Position numbers and translations under genes: made by a program | Shown here: piece after piece, positions 22,791-30,856 of the stretch | Numbering within the stretch: the stretch's first letter is position 1 | How the letters are laid out: the number at the start of each line of letters is the position of its first letter | Assembly (NCBI GenBank): GCA_016869025.1 | Contig: VGFA01000017.1 | Coordinates: 1-55,385 of the forward strand | Length of the DNA: 55,385 nucleotides | Source: Armatimonadota bacterium | GTDB lineage: Bacteria; Sysuimicrobiota; Sysuimicrobiia; Sysuimicrobiales; Humicultoraceae | Direction: 5' to 3' | Notes under the pieces: generated by a model | Told to the model about the DNA's origin: nothing | Seen by the model: the letters and a program-made list of their open reading frames with translations, nothing else | Databases searched by the model: none

Positions 22791-23432
22791 TTACGGCATG
22801 GCAATGTTCAGCCCGACGTACCAGCCGCCCCACTTGACGCCGCAGCTGGTCGACCCTCCGCACATGATCGTGGGGTCGTACCGCCAGTCTATGGCCCTGT
22901 ATCCTGCCTCGGCACCCACCGTTGGGCTGAAGTTGTACCCCAACGCGACCTTGTAGTCCAGTAGCGAAGCAGGCGCCTGCACGACACCCCCGAGGTTCCA
23001 GTTCAACTGAGAGCCGGTCTGTCGCGGGGTGTACCCCAGGTCGCCCGTGAGGTACCAGTTCCCGCCGAAGTTGACCCTTGCATCTGCTCCGAAGCGGAAG
23101 CCGTTCAGCCGGACGTACCAGGGAAAGGCCGGGTCCTCAAACGCGCTGCCGCCGTACCCCGCGTAGAAACCCGCCCGGCCGTTAGCCATGGGGAAGTTCC
23201 GGTGCACGTTGAGGTTCCAGAAGCGGTTGAACGATCCGGGATCACCGCCACCGCCCGTCCAGTTGTTCACCGAGCCGGAATCAAAGTTGAAGCTGAGGGC
23301 CCAGGCCCCACCCATGACGTCCCGGCGCAGCGAGAAGCCGAGCAACGGTGAACTCCAAGTGTTCCCTGACTCGTAGCTGCTGTTGCTGGTGGACCAGTAC
23401 CGCAACTGAATCCACGTCTGTCTGGTGGCCAT
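22791..23432 (-). CDS. Outer-membrane beta-barrel-like protein lacking a signal peptide (probable 5'-truncated gene)
   Basis: 213-aa product made of alternating aromatic/polar segments with Gly/Asn turns, for example 'TWIQLRYWSTSNSSYESG', 'NWYLTGDLGYTPRQTGSQL' and 'LDYKVALGYNFSPTVGAEAG', as expected for eight or more transmembrane beta strands. There is no signal peptide: the ORF opens directly into a strand. The ATG at 23432 sits three codons after the TGA of the molybdenum-hydroxylase gene, in the same reading frame. This looks like the 3' part of an outer-membrane protein gene joined to the xdh end by deletion. It could be a pseudogene. A good terminator follows, and an outer membrane is implied for the lineage. 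Confidence 0.6.
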   Translation of the reverse strand: MATRQTWIQLRYWSTSNSSYESGNTWSSPLLGFSLRRDVMGGAWALSFNFDSGSVNNWTGGGGDPGSFNRFWNLNVHRNFPMANGRAGFYAGYGGSAFEDPAFPWYVRLNGFRFGADARVNFGGNWYLTGDLGYTPRQTGSQLNWNLGGVVQAPASLLDYKVALGYNFSPTVGAEAGYRAIDWRYDPTIMCGGSTSCGVKWGGWYVGLNIAMP

Positions 23433-23441
23433 TCGCGGGAT

Positions 23442-25697
23442 TCAGCCCGATTCCTGCATGCCCCGGCCCGGTCCCAGGGCCAGGTGCCCGGCGGTAACAG
23501 GCAGCGATGTGGGCCGCACACCCGTCGCGTCCGCGATGGCGTTCACGATCGCCGCCGCGCCTGGTATCACCGGCGGTTCGCCCACGCCCTTGGCGCCGAA
23601 CGGCCCCTCGTCCGAGGGGACCTCGATCAGCACCACGTCCACCGGCGGCACCGCTGGTGCTCTGGGCAGCGCGTAGTCGGCGAGGGTTCCGGTCAGCAGG
23701 CCGCCGTTCTCGTCGTAGACAACCTGCTCCAACAGGGCCCAACCGATTCCCTGCGCCACGGCCCCGTGGACCTGTCCTTCCACTTCAGGCGGGTTGATCG
23801 CGAACCCGACGTCCTGCGCGACCACGTAGTCCAGGATCTCCACCGCGCCGGTCTCGCGGTCCACACGCACGCGCACGAGATGCCCAGCGAAGCCCGGAGC
23901 CTGCCGGGTGATCGCGGTGGAGCCCTGCCCGAACACCGGAGGGTACCTGGCGCCGAACTTCATGCTCAACGTGGCGATCTCAGCCAGCGACAGGGCTGCC
24001 GTGGGCGAGCCCTTGACCCGCACCCGGCCCTCCTCGACCACCAAGTCTTCCAGGCGGGCCTCCAGGTGGTCGGAGGCGATCGCCAGGATCTGTCGGCGCG
24101 CGTCCAGGGCAGCGCGCCGGACAGCGGCCCCGACCGTGTGCGTGATCTTGCTGCCGCCCGACATCCCGGCATAGGGCGCCTGATTGGTGTCGGCCGTGAT
24201 CACCTGCACCTTGCCTGGCTCGACTCCCAGGATCTCCGCGGCGATCAGGCCCATGGTGGTGGCCGTGCCGGTGATATCCACCGCGCCCGTGACGATCTGG
24301 AACGTGCCGTCGGTGTTCGCGCGCACGCATGCGGTCGCCGATTCGAGCCCGCCGGGCCAGCCCCCGATCGCCACGCCGATCCCCTCGTCCGCCCGCCGGG
24401 GGCGACGGCGTACCGGGTGGGTGTCCAGCGCCTCGAGCACCTGCCGGAGCCCCATGTTGGGCCACGGCCGTCCGTGGGGCATCGGGTCGCCCGGACCTGA
24501 GGCGTGGCGCAACCGAAATGCGATAGGATCCACACCCAGCAGTGAGGCCAGTTCGCTCATAGCCGACTCGATGGCAAAGGTTGCCTGCGGCACACCCGGC
24601 GCGCGATAGGCGCCTGCCGCGGGCTTGTTGGTGAGCACGTCCACGGCTTCCACCGCCAGGTTGGGGATGCGGTAGTATCCCCCCAGCATGAGACTGGCGA
24701 CCGTGAGGGGCGCGCCGGGTTCGCACCCGGAGTCGAACTCGATCCTGGCCCGCAGGGCGGTCAGGGCGCCTTCCCGTGTTGCCCCCAGCTCGACCGTGAT
24801 GCGGCTGGCCGGGGCAGGCTCAGTTGCCAGGAAGTCCTCGTGTCGAGTGAGGACGATGCGCACCGGCCGGCGCGTGAGCATCGCCAGCGCGGCAGCCAGG
24901 GGCTGGAAGTTCACGATCTTGCCGCCGAACGCCCCGCCCACGGTCATCGGCACGATCCTAACCTGCTGCTGGGACAGGCCGAGCCGCTTCGCGGTCTCCG
25001 CGCGCAGGTAGAACTGGCCCTGCGTGGAGGTGTAGATCGTTACCCCGCCGGCTACCGGATCCACGGCGGCAACCGCGGCCTGTGGCTCCAGATAGCCCTG
25101 GTGGATGCGCGAGGTGGTGTAGGCACGGCGCAGGATCACATCGGCCTGCCGCAGGCCGTCCTCGATGCTGCCGCGCGTGAACGCCACCCGGTTGGCCACG
25201 TTGCTGGGGCGCTCGGCCCTCTTCTCCTGCAGGACCACCGTCGCGTGCGCCTCGGCGTCATCCTCCTCGGTCTCGGCCGACTCGCGCACCAGGGGGGCGT
25301 CCTCGCGCAACGCTTCGTCCATGGTCAGCACCGCGGTCAGCGGCTCGAACTCCACCGACGCACGGAGTGCATCGAGCCCGTCGGATGCGGCGGTCTCGCT
25401 TTCGCCCAGCACCACCGCGACCGGCTCGCCCGTGTACCTGATCAGGGATCCGGCCAGCAGGCGGGAGGCGCCCTCCCCGAGCCCGGCCAGGTCGTCCGCG
25501 GTCACCACGGCAACGACGCCTGGAGTCGCCAGCGCAGGGCCGCGGTCCAGCCGCACGATGCGCGCCCGCGGAAAAGGGCAGAGCAGCAGCCGCGTGTGCA
25601 GCATCCCGGGCAGGCGCAGGTCCTCGGTGTATCCGGCCGCACCCGTGACCTTCTCGAGGCCGTCGGTGCGCCTGTGGGCCTTCCCGATTACCGGCAT
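23442..25697 (-). CDS. Xanthine dehydrogenase/aldehyde oxidase-family molybdopterin-binding subunit
   Basis: Molybdenum-hydroxylase large subunit of 751 aa. The N-terminal 'KAHRRTDGLEKVTGAAGYTE' and 'MLHTRLLLCPFPRARIVRLD' form the aldehyde-oxidase a/b hammerhead. 'GGAFGGKIV', 'AGAYRAPGVPQATFAIESAM' and 'GMSGGSKITHTVG' contact molybdopterin. 'GAKGVGEPPVIPGAAA' holds the catalytic Glu. The CO-dehydrogenase signature AYxCSFR is absent, so it is not a form I CoxL. The ATG at 25697 follows GGAGGG. FAD and 2Fe-2S subunit genes are missing nearby, so it is an orphan large subunit; the partner genes must be elsewhere. Substrate unknown. Confidence 0.9.
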   Translation of the reverse strand: MPVIGKAHRRTDGLEKVTGAAGYTEDLRLPGMLHTRLLLCPFPRARIVRLDRGPALATPGVVAVVTADDLAGLGEGASRLLAGSLIRYTGEPVAVVLGESETAASDGLDALRASVEFEPLTAVLTMDEALREDAPLVRESAETEEDDAEAHATVVLQEKRAERPSNVANRVAFTRGSIEDGLRQADVILRRAYTTSRIHQGYLEPQAAVAAVDPVAGGVTIYTSTQGQFYLRAETAKRLGLSQQQVRIVPMTVGGAFGGKIVNFQPLAAALAMLTRRPVRIVLTRHEDFLATEPAPASRITVELGATREGALTALRARIEFDSGCEPGAPLTVASLMLGGYYRIPNLAVEAVDVLTNKPAAGAYRAPGVPQATFAIESAMSELASLLGVDPIAFRLRHASGPGDPMPHGRPWPNMGLRQVLEALDTHPVRRRPRRADEGIGVAIGGWPGGLESATACVRANTDGTFQIVTGAVDITGTATTMGLIAAEILGVEPGKVQVITADTNQAPYAGMSGGSKITHTVGAAVRRAALDARRQILAIASDHLEARLEDLVVEEGRVRVKGSPTAALSLAEIATLSMKFGARYPPVFGQGSTAITRQAPGFAGHLVRVRVDRETGAVEILDYVVAQDVGFAINPPEVEGQVHGAVAQGIGWALLEQVVYDENGGLLTGTLADYALPRAPAVPPVDVVLIEVPSDEGPFGAKGVGEPPVIPGAAAIVNAIADATGVRPTSLPVTAGHLALGPGRGMQESG

Positions 25698-25784
25698 TCT
25701 CGTCCCTCCGTTGTTGTTGCGGTGCTCTTCGTCACCACGCGCCCGGATGCCTTGCGCGCGGGTGGCGTTGCCGGCTGCGCTGCC

Positions 25785-25814
25785 TTGCGGCCTGGGAGCC
25801 GCCGCGCGTATGAT
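25785..25814 (+). promoter_or_regulatory. Possible promoter of queF-queT
   Basis: TTGCGG (25785-25790) and TATGAT (25809-25814) are separated by 18 nt and lie 23 nt before the queF ATG, with GGGAGGAGGG between. I found no convincing preQ1 riboswitch in the 139-nt divergent region between xdh and queF. Confidence 0.4.
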
Positions 25815-25836
25815 GCTGGCCAGGGAGGAGGGTTCC

Positions 25837-26208
25837 ATGGATCAAGAGGGTTACGAGCGCATCAACCCCGCTTTGCTGGAGACCTTCCCCTACGAGTACC
25901 CCGGCAGCGACGCCGTCGTGGAGATAGCGACCGACGAGTTCACGGCGGTCTGCCCGTGGTCCGGCCTGCCCGACTTCGGCCGGCTGACCGTGCGCTACGT
26001 TCCACGCGAGCGCGTGCTGGAGCTGAAGTCGTTCAAGTACTACCTTCACTCCTACCGCAACGTCGGTATCTACCAGGAGCACGCAGCCAACCGCATTCTG
26101 GCCGACCTGGTGACCGCAGCCGCGCCGAAGTGGATGGAGCTGGTGCTCGACTACAACGTCCGCGGCGGGGTCCACACGACCGTCCGGGCCCGCTGGCCGC
26201 AGGAGTAG
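25837..26208 (+). CDS. queF: NADPH-dependent 7-cyano-7-deazaguanine reductase QueF
   Basis: Type I QueF (123 aa) that reduces preQ0 to preQ1 with NADPH. The nucleophile-containing 'FTAVCPWSGLPDFG' (Cys, followed by the catalytic Asp) and the QueF motif 'VLELKSFKYYLHSYRNVGIY' are both present, as is the C-terminal 'DYNVRGGVHTTV'. The ATG at 25837 is preceded by a strong ribosome binding site; the frame is open upstream as a shadow of xdh. The transporter gene queT follows after 5 nt. queC, queD and queE are not in the window. Confidence 0.95.
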   Translation: MDQEGYERINPALLETFPYEYPGSDAVVEIATDEFTAVCPWSGLPDFGRLTVRYVPRERVLELKSFKYYLHSYRNVGIYQEHAANRILADLVTAAAPKWMELVLDYNVRGGVHTTVRARWPQE

Positions 26209-26213
26209 TCCGG

Positions 26214-26714
26214 GTGGCATCGCACCGCGGCAGCCAGCGGATCCTCGCCGAGGTTTGCGTCATCGCCGCCGCGTACGCGGCGCTGACCGTGGCGTTCGGC
26301 CCGATCAGCTACGGTCCGGTTCAATTTCGGATTCCCGAGGCGCTGAAGTCGCTGGTCATCTGGCGGCCGCATCTCGTGGCGGCGTTCGTGCTCGGCAACT
26401 TCCTCAGCAACATCACCAGCCCGCAGGCAGGCATCTGGGAGCTCGGGTTCATGCCGCTGGCCAACCTGGCCGGCGCGTGGCTGTGCATTGTGATCGGCCG
26501 GCGGTCGGCTTGGGCCGGGGCCGCGGTCTACGCCGTGGTGATCGCCGCGGCCGTGGCCCTGATGCTATCGGTGCTGCTGGGTGTGCCGTTTGTTGTGCTG
26601 TTCCCGCCGCTCCTGCTGAGCGAGGTCGTACTCATCGTCGGCGGTGTTCCAATCATGGCCCGCATACACAGGGCGGTCGAGGATCGCGAGCGGCGCGCAG
26701 GACCCCTACCGTAG
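26214..26714 (+). CDS. queT: Queuosine precursor transporter QueT
   Basis: 166-aa membrane protein of the QueT family of ECF-type substrate-binding components. 'AEVCVIAAAYAALTVAFGPISYGPVQFRIPEAL' (positions about 11-43) is the family N-terminus with the substrate-facing QFR-E pattern. 'FVLGNFLSNITSPQAGIWEL' is the other conserved segment. Five or six transmembrane helices are expected. The GTG at 26214 lies 5 nt after the queF stop. Pairing with queF suggests salvage of preQ0 from outside, reduced to preQ1 in the cell. ECF T and A components are not encoded here. The 3' end overlaps the convergent NUDIX gene by 9 bp. Confidence 0.88.
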   Translation: MASHRGSQRILAEVCVIAAAYAALTVAFGPISYGPVQFRIPEALKSLVIWRPHLVAAFVLGNFLSNITSPQAGIWELGFMPLANLAGAWLCIVIGRRSAWAGAAVYAVVIAAAVALMLSVLLGVPFVVLFPPLLLSEVVLIVGGVPIMARIHRAVEDRERRAGPLP

Positions 26715-27146
26715 CGTGCTGGCCCAGCCGCATGCCCCGCCGTCGAGCCACCGGGGCAGGACGTCGCAGAGCACCCAGGGTCGCAGGTTCCCGGCGGCGA
26801 GCCGGTCCGTGGGCTGCCAGACGAACTCGAGGTGCGGTTCCGCCGATCGAACCGGGGCCGGTCCGTCCAGCCCGGGCCAGGTGACCTCGAACACCAGGTT
26901 CAACTCGTGGCTCCGCCCCTGCGGATCGTCCCACGCGTGCTCGACCGCCCCCAGGAACCTGCCGATCTCCACGGCGATCCCAAGCTCCTCCTGAAGCTCC
27001 CGGGCCAGCGCGGCCTCGGCCGGCTCGCCGAGCTCCACGTGCCCTCCGGGCAGGAAGGTGTGCGCGGCACCCTTCTTGCGGGCAAGCAGGAGGTGCCGCT
27101 CTGCGGTGATCGCGGCCCTGGCGATGATCTCGATCGCTGCGGTCAT
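26706..27146 (-). CDS. NUDIX hydrolase
   Basis: 146-aa pyrophosphohydrolase. The NUDIX box 'GGHVELGEPAEAALARELQE' continuing 'ELGI' matches Gx5Ex7REuxEExGu with the metal-binding Glu residues intact. The beginning 'IEIIARAAITAERHLLLARK' is the first strand pair. The ATG at 27146 follows GGGAAG; a GTG at 27164 would add six residues. The substrate is likely an oxidized nucleotide or nucleoside diphosphate derivative, not readable from sequence. It follows the ABC binding-protein gene on the same strand after about 30 nt. Confidence 0.9.
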   Translation of the reverse strand: MTAAIEIIARAAITAERHLLLARKKGAAHTFLPGGHVELGEPAEAALARELQEELGIAVEIGRFLGAVEHAWDDPQGRSHELNLVFEVTWPGLDGPAPVRSAEPHLEFVWQPTDRLAAGNLRPWVLCDVLPRWLDGGACGWASTLR

Positions 27147-27175
27147 CAGCGCTTCCCAGGGCACCGCCCGCGGCT

Positions 27176-28198
27176 CTAGCGCCCCAGCCGCTTCACCGCC
27201 TCCTGCTGGAAACGCCGATCCACCATCTGCTCGATCGGAATCGCCGTCGCATAGTCTGCCAGCCCGGCTTCGCGGAAGGCCTTCTCCATGTCCACAATGG
27301 TGGTCGCAACGATTCGCATGTCGGGGTAGTAGAGCAGCGGCGGCTCTCCGCGCAGCACCTCGTCGCGCACGCCGGTGTACTTCTTGTAGGCAGCGACGTT
27401 GTCAGGGTCGAGGTACCCCTCGCCCTGCATGGCGCGCGCCGCGGTCATCAGCGCCATCAGGAAGCGAGTGGCGACCTCGGGCCGGGTGCGCATGAACCCT
27501 CCCGAGAACGCGAACACCGTCGTAGAGGTGCCCGGAGCGAAGTTCTCGAGCAGCGGCCGCGCCAGGAATTGGGCCAGCGCTGCCGAGGAGAACGGCGAGC
27601 CGGTCAGGGAGGCGTCCACGCGGCCGGCCCGCAGTGCCGGGCCGTGGTCCGGGTTGGGCAGGTTCACCAGCTCGAAGTCGCGCGGCCCGATGCCCCCGCG
27701 CCGCGCGCCGATGAGGAAGAGGTAGTGCCCGGCCGACCCCGCGCCTCCGGCGACTGCCACGCGCCGCCCCCGCAGGTCGCGCACCGAGCGTATCTCGCCC
27801 GAGTCGAAGAGGTCCAGGCGCGCCAGGATCCGCGTGCCGTGGCGCTGTCCCCAGGAAGAGGTGGACGCGACGACGCGCATCTCCAGGCCGCGGTTGAAGG
27901 CGTTGAAGATCGAGGCCGCCAGGCCGATCGCGCCTACGTCGAGGCGGTCCTGGGCCAGGAAGGCCACCGCCTCGGTGCCCGAGGCCACCCGCTGCAGCTC
28001 GACCTCGATCCCCTGATCGCGCATGAAGCCGCGCTCTATCGCCACGTAGAGCGTGGCGAAGTTGATCAGCGGCACGTGCGCCACCACGACCCTCTCGACG
28101 CGCGGTGCGGCAGGAGCCGCGGCGACTACGCCCGTCGCGGTGGCTACGACCATCGCGACGGCGGCCATCCCAGCCCAAAGCCGGTTAGGGTTACCCAT
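27176..28198 (-). CDS. ABC transporter substrate-binding protein (nitrate/taurine/NMT1 type)
   Basis: 340-aa periplasmic binding protein with a signal peptide ('MAAVAMVVATATGVVAAAPA', cleavage about residue 30; no lipobox). The fold pattern 'VVVAHVPLINFATLYVAIERG' and 'EAVAFLAQDRLDVGAIGLAA' is typical of the SsuA/TauA/THI5 family. 'LRGRRVAVAGGAGSAGHYLF' is the second lobe. It overlaps the permease gene by 8 bp. With the permease and ATPase it forms a complete importer for a small anion, sulfonate or pyrimidine-like compound. Confidence 0.9.
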   Translation of the reverse strand: MGNPNRLWAGMAAVAMVVATATGVVAAAPAAPRVERVVVAHVPLINFATLYVAIERGFMRDQGIEVELQRVASGTEAVAFLAQDRLDVGAIGLAASIFNAFNRGLEMRVVASTSSWGQRHGTRILARLDLFDSGEIRSVRDLRGRRVAVAGGAGSAGHYLFLIGARRGGIGPRDFELVNLPNPDHGPALRAGRVDASLTGSPFSSAALAQFLARPLLENFAPGTSTTVFAFSGGFMRTRPEVATRFLMALMTAARAMQGEGYLDPDNVAAYKKYTGVRDEVLRGEPPLLYYPDMRIVATTIVDMEKAFREAGLADYATAIPIEQMVDRRFQQEAVKRLGR

Positions 28199-28982
28199 GA
28201 TCTATTCTCCCTCCTCGTGGACGATCGTCCTCCATCCAAGGCATCACCCGGTGGCCGATCCGGCGTACTGCCTCGTACGACAGCACTCCCAGTGCACCGA
28301 TGACGATGAAGCCCGCGAACATCTCCTCGGGCCGCAGCGTGTTCCAGGCGAACCATATGAAATAGCCGATGCCGTCCTTGGCCGCGACGAACTCGGCGGC
28401 GATGATCACTATCAGCGCCGTGCCCAGCGCCAGGCGCATGCCGGTGAAGATCGCCGGCAGCGCGCCGGGCAGGATGATGTGGGCGAACATCTGCAGTCTC
28501 CGCGCGCCAAACGCCCTGCCCGCCTCGATGTAGAGCGGCTCAACGCCGACCACAGCGGCGGTCGTGTTGATGACTACGATGAAGAAGGTGGCGATGGCGA
28601 TGATGGCTATCTTCGAGGCCTCGCCGAGGCCGAAGATCAGCATGACCAGCGGCAGGATCGCGACCTTCGGTATCACGTAGAGCGCCGAAATGGTCGGTTC
28701 GAGCGCCACGCGCAGCGAGCGGACCGTGCCCATCGCCAGGCCGGCCACCAGTCCTGCCGCGGCGCCGATCGCGAAGCCCGCCAGCACGCGCGTGACGCTG
28801 GCCGCGGTGTGCGCCGCCAGGGTTCCGTCGGCGAGCAGGCGCCAGAACGTGAGGACGACCAGCGACGGCGGCGGGAAGAAGCGCGCGTCGAGCACGCCGG
28901 TTTGGATCGCCACTTCCCACAGACCGACCAGGAAGACAGGCGCGCCCAGCGCCAGCATGCGGTCGCGGCGCGGGTCACTCAT
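28191..28982 (-). CDS. ABC transporter permease (SsuC/TauC type)
   Basis: 263-aa inner-membrane permease with about six helices. The cytoplasmic EAA loop reads 'EAGRAFGARRLQMFAHIILP', the motif that contacts the ATPase. 'ISALYVIPKVAILPLVMLIFG' and 'GMRLALGTALIVIIAAEFVA' are characteristic of the nitrate/sulfonate/taurine family. It overlaps the ATPase gene by 4 bp and the binding-protein gene by 8 bp, indicating one operon. The ATG at 28982 has the ATPase stop within it. Confidence 0.92.
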   Translation of the reverse strand: MSDPRRDRMLALGAPVFLVGLWEVAIQTGVLDARFFPPPSLVVLTFWRLLADGTLAAHTAASVTRVLAGFAIGAAAGLVAGLAMGTVRSLRVALEPTISALYVIPKVAILPLVMLIFGLGEASKIAIIAIATFFIVVINTTAAVVGVEPLYIEAGRAFGARRLQMFAHIILPGALPAIFTGMRLALGTALIVIIAAEFVAAKDGIGYFIWFAWNTLRPEEMFAGFIVIGALGVLSYEAVRRIGHRVMPWMEDDRPRGGRIDHG

Positions 28983-29758
28983 GCCCTTGTCCCCATCGCC
29001 GCGATCGCCTCATCCCGCAGCGCCTCCCATATCTGGTAGGACAGGCCGGCGAACGCCGGATCGCCCATCACCTCTATGCCACGCGGCCGGGCGAACGGCA
29101 CAGTGAACGCGGCCTTCAGTCTTCCAGGCCGGGCGGTCATGAGCACGACACGGTCGCCCAGCAGGACCGCCTCCTCGATGTCGTGCGTGACGTACACAAC
29201 GGTCTTGCGGTCGGCTTCCCAAAGGCGAAGCAGTTCGTCCATGAGAATCAGCCGGGTCTGCGCGTCGAGCGCGCCCAGCGGCTCGTCCATCAGCAGGACC
29301 TCGGGATCGTTGGCGAAGGCCCGCGCGATGCCGACCCGCTGGCGCATCCCCCCTGAAAGCTGGCGTGGATAGGCCTCGGCGAACTCGCCTAGGCCCACCC
29401 GGTCGATCCACTCGCGGGCCGTGGCCTCGCGCTCGGACCGGGCCACGCCCCGCATCTGCAGTCCGAAGGCCACGTTCTGCAGCACCGTCTTCCAGGGGAA
29501 GATCGCGTACTCTTGAAACACCAGACTGTGTAGCGGCTTGCCCCGGCCGCCTCCGGCGATCGCCGCCGTCCCGGAGGAGCAGGGAACGAGGTCCGCCAGG
29601 ATGCGCAGCAGCGTGGACTTCCCGCAGCCCGAGGGTCCCACGATGCAGACGAACTCCCCCTCCGACACCTGGAGAGAGACCCGATCGAGCGCCACCACGG
29701 GGCGGCCCAGCCCTGGGTAGATCTTGGTCACGTCGGACACGAGGATCTTCACAGACAT
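28979..29758 (-). CDS. ABC transporter ATP-binding protein (SsuB/TauB type)
   Basis: 259-aa ATPase, first gene of the importer operon. Walker A 'GPSGCGKST', Q-loop 'LVFQEYAIFPWKT', signature 'LSGGMRQRVGIARAF', Walker B 'VLLMDEPLGALDAQ' and the His switch 'VYVTHDIEEAVLLGDRV' are complete. The ATG at 29758 is chosen because domain homology begins there; an upstream in-frame ATG at 29911 lies in the divergent tctC gene. TAGAAT lies 11 nt upstream, so the leader would be only a few bases and there is no ribosome binding site. Confidence 0.92.
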   Translation of the reverse strand: MSVKILVSDVTKIYPGLGRPVVALDRVSLQVSEGEFVCIVGPSGCGKSTLLRILADLVPCSSGTAAIAGGGRGKPLHSLVFQEYAIFPWKTVLQNVAFGLQMRGVARSEREATAREWIDRVGLGEFAEAYPRQLSGGMRQRVGIARAFANDPEVLLMDEPLGALDAQTRLILMDELLRLWEADRKTVVYVTHDIEEAVLLGDRVVLMTARPGRLKAAFTVPFARPRGIEVMGDPAFAGLSYQIWEALRDEAIAAMGTRA

Positions 29759-29769
29759 TGGAGTGTGGC

Positions 29770-29775
29770 ATTCTA
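29770..29775 (-). promoter_or_regulatory. -10 box of ABC importer operon
   Basis: TAGAAT on the minus strand, 11 nt before the ATG at 29758, predicting a start about 5 nt before the codon. No clear -35 is seen at 16-18 nt spacing. Confidence 0.45.
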
Positions 29776-29796
29776 CGTGTGTACGGCGCACTCCTC

Positions 29797-29828
29797 GGAG
29801 GACACGTATCACGGAGGACGCGTAACAC
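29797..29828. repeat. Two 16-bp direct repeats between divergent operons
   Basis: The units at 29797-29812 and 29813-29828 match at 14 of 16 positions (GGAGGACACGTATCAC-type). They lie upstream of both the ABC importer operon and tctCBA. Their position suggests tandem operators for a shared regulator, with no regulator gene adjacent. Confidence 0.6.
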
Positions 29829-29892
29829 TGCAGGACGGGCTCAAGCTGCCAGAGAAGCATCCTGGCGGGGAAAGGACAAGGAGGCGAGGACC

Positions 29893-30852
29893 GTGAGAAG
29901 AACGATTGCACTCGTCGGCATCGTGCTGCTGTCCGCGATGATTCCCGGCGGCCTCTCGGCAGCGCAGGTCTGGCCGGAAGCCCGGCCGGTGAGCATCGTG
30001 GTGCCCTTCACCGCCGGCGGAGGGACCGACATCATAGCCCGCCAGATTCAGCGGGCAATACAGCGGTTCACTGAAGCACCGATTGTTATCCGGAACATGC
30101 CCGGAGCAGGCAGCGGCATTGGGACAAACGAGGTGCTGCGCGCCAGGCCTGACGGCCACACGTTGCTGCTGTCCGGGACGCACACCGTCACGGCGACGCT
30201 GCAGGGCCTGACCGCCGGAACGATCATCCAGCTCGACCACATCGCCAGCCTGAACTGGGATCCTTTCGTGATCGCTGTTCTGGAAGCGGCTCCCTACAAG
30301 ACCCTCCAGGAATTGATTGATGCGGGCAAGCAGGCCCCGGGTAAGATCACGATCGGTCATGCCGGCGTCGGCGCGTTGACTCACCTGACCGCTGAGGCCC
30401 TCAACAAGGCGGCCGGAGGACCCTGGACCGTGGTGCCCTTCGAAGGCGGCGCCCGCCTGATCGCAGGCGTGTTGGGGAACGTCGTGACCAGCGGCGTGTT
30501 CTCGCAGTCCGAGGTGCAGGCGCAGGCCGGGCGGCTCCGGCCGCTCGCGGTCACGAGCCTGCGGCGGACCACGCTGTTTCCGGCAGTGCCCACGACGACC
30601 GAGCTGGGGTACAAGAACATCCCCCAGGGCAGCTTCCGCGCGATCAGCGGGCCGAAGGGGATTCCCATGGAGGTGCGCAGGGCAATCGCATCCTCCGTGG
30701 CGCGTGCAATGAACGATCCCCACTGGATACAGTTCGCCCGCGAGAGCGGACTGGTCAAGACATACATGGCCAACGAGGAGCTGGAACGGTACTTCGCGGT
30801 GCTCACGCTGGACCTGTCGAAGTTGCTGCGCCAGGTCGGCCTGATGAAGTGA
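29893..30852 (+). CDS. tctC: Tripartite tricarboxylate transporter substrate-binding protein (TctC)
   Basis: 319-aa extracytoplasmic binding protein. The signal peptide 'ALVGIVLLSAMIPGGLSAAQ' is followed by 'RPVSIVVPFTAGGGTDIIAR', the typical N-terminal strand and Gly-rich loop of TctC/Bug proteins, and 'VIRNMPGAGSGIGTNEVLRA' and 'RPDGHTLLL'. The GTG at 29893 is preceded by AAGGAGG, 8 nt away; the frame is open upstream as a shadow. It binds carboxylates such as citrate, tartrate or aromatic acids and delivers them to TctAB. Adjacent tctB and tctA complete the system. Confidence 0.93.
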   Translation: MRRTIALVGIVLLSAMIPGGLSAAQVWPEARPVSIVVPFTAGGGTDIIARQIQRAIQRFTEAPIVIRNMPGAGSGIGTNEVLRARPDGHTLLLSGTHTVTATLQGLTAGTIIQLDHIASLNWDPFVIAVLEAAPYKTLQELIDAGKQAPGKITIGHAGVGALTHLTAEALNKAAGGPWTVVPFEGGARLIAGVLGNVVTSGVFSQSEVQAQAGRLRPLAVTSLRRTTLFPAVPTTTELGYKNIPQGSFRAISGPKGIPMEVRRAIASSVARAMNDPHWIQFARESGLVKTYMANEELERYFAVLTLDLSKLLRQVGLMK

Positions 30853-30856
30853 GGAG

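Noticed and set aside
23433-23444. TGA between xdh and the beta-barrel ORF as a second selenocysteine codon
   Set aside because: The xdh C-terminus is natural at this point, nothing in the family has Cys there, and no hairpin with correct spacing follows. A deletion junction is simpler.
25698-25836. preQ1 riboswitch upstream of queF
   Set aside because: No hairpin followed by an A-rich tail with the expected pseudoknot bases was found; the stretch instead shows a promoter-like pair.
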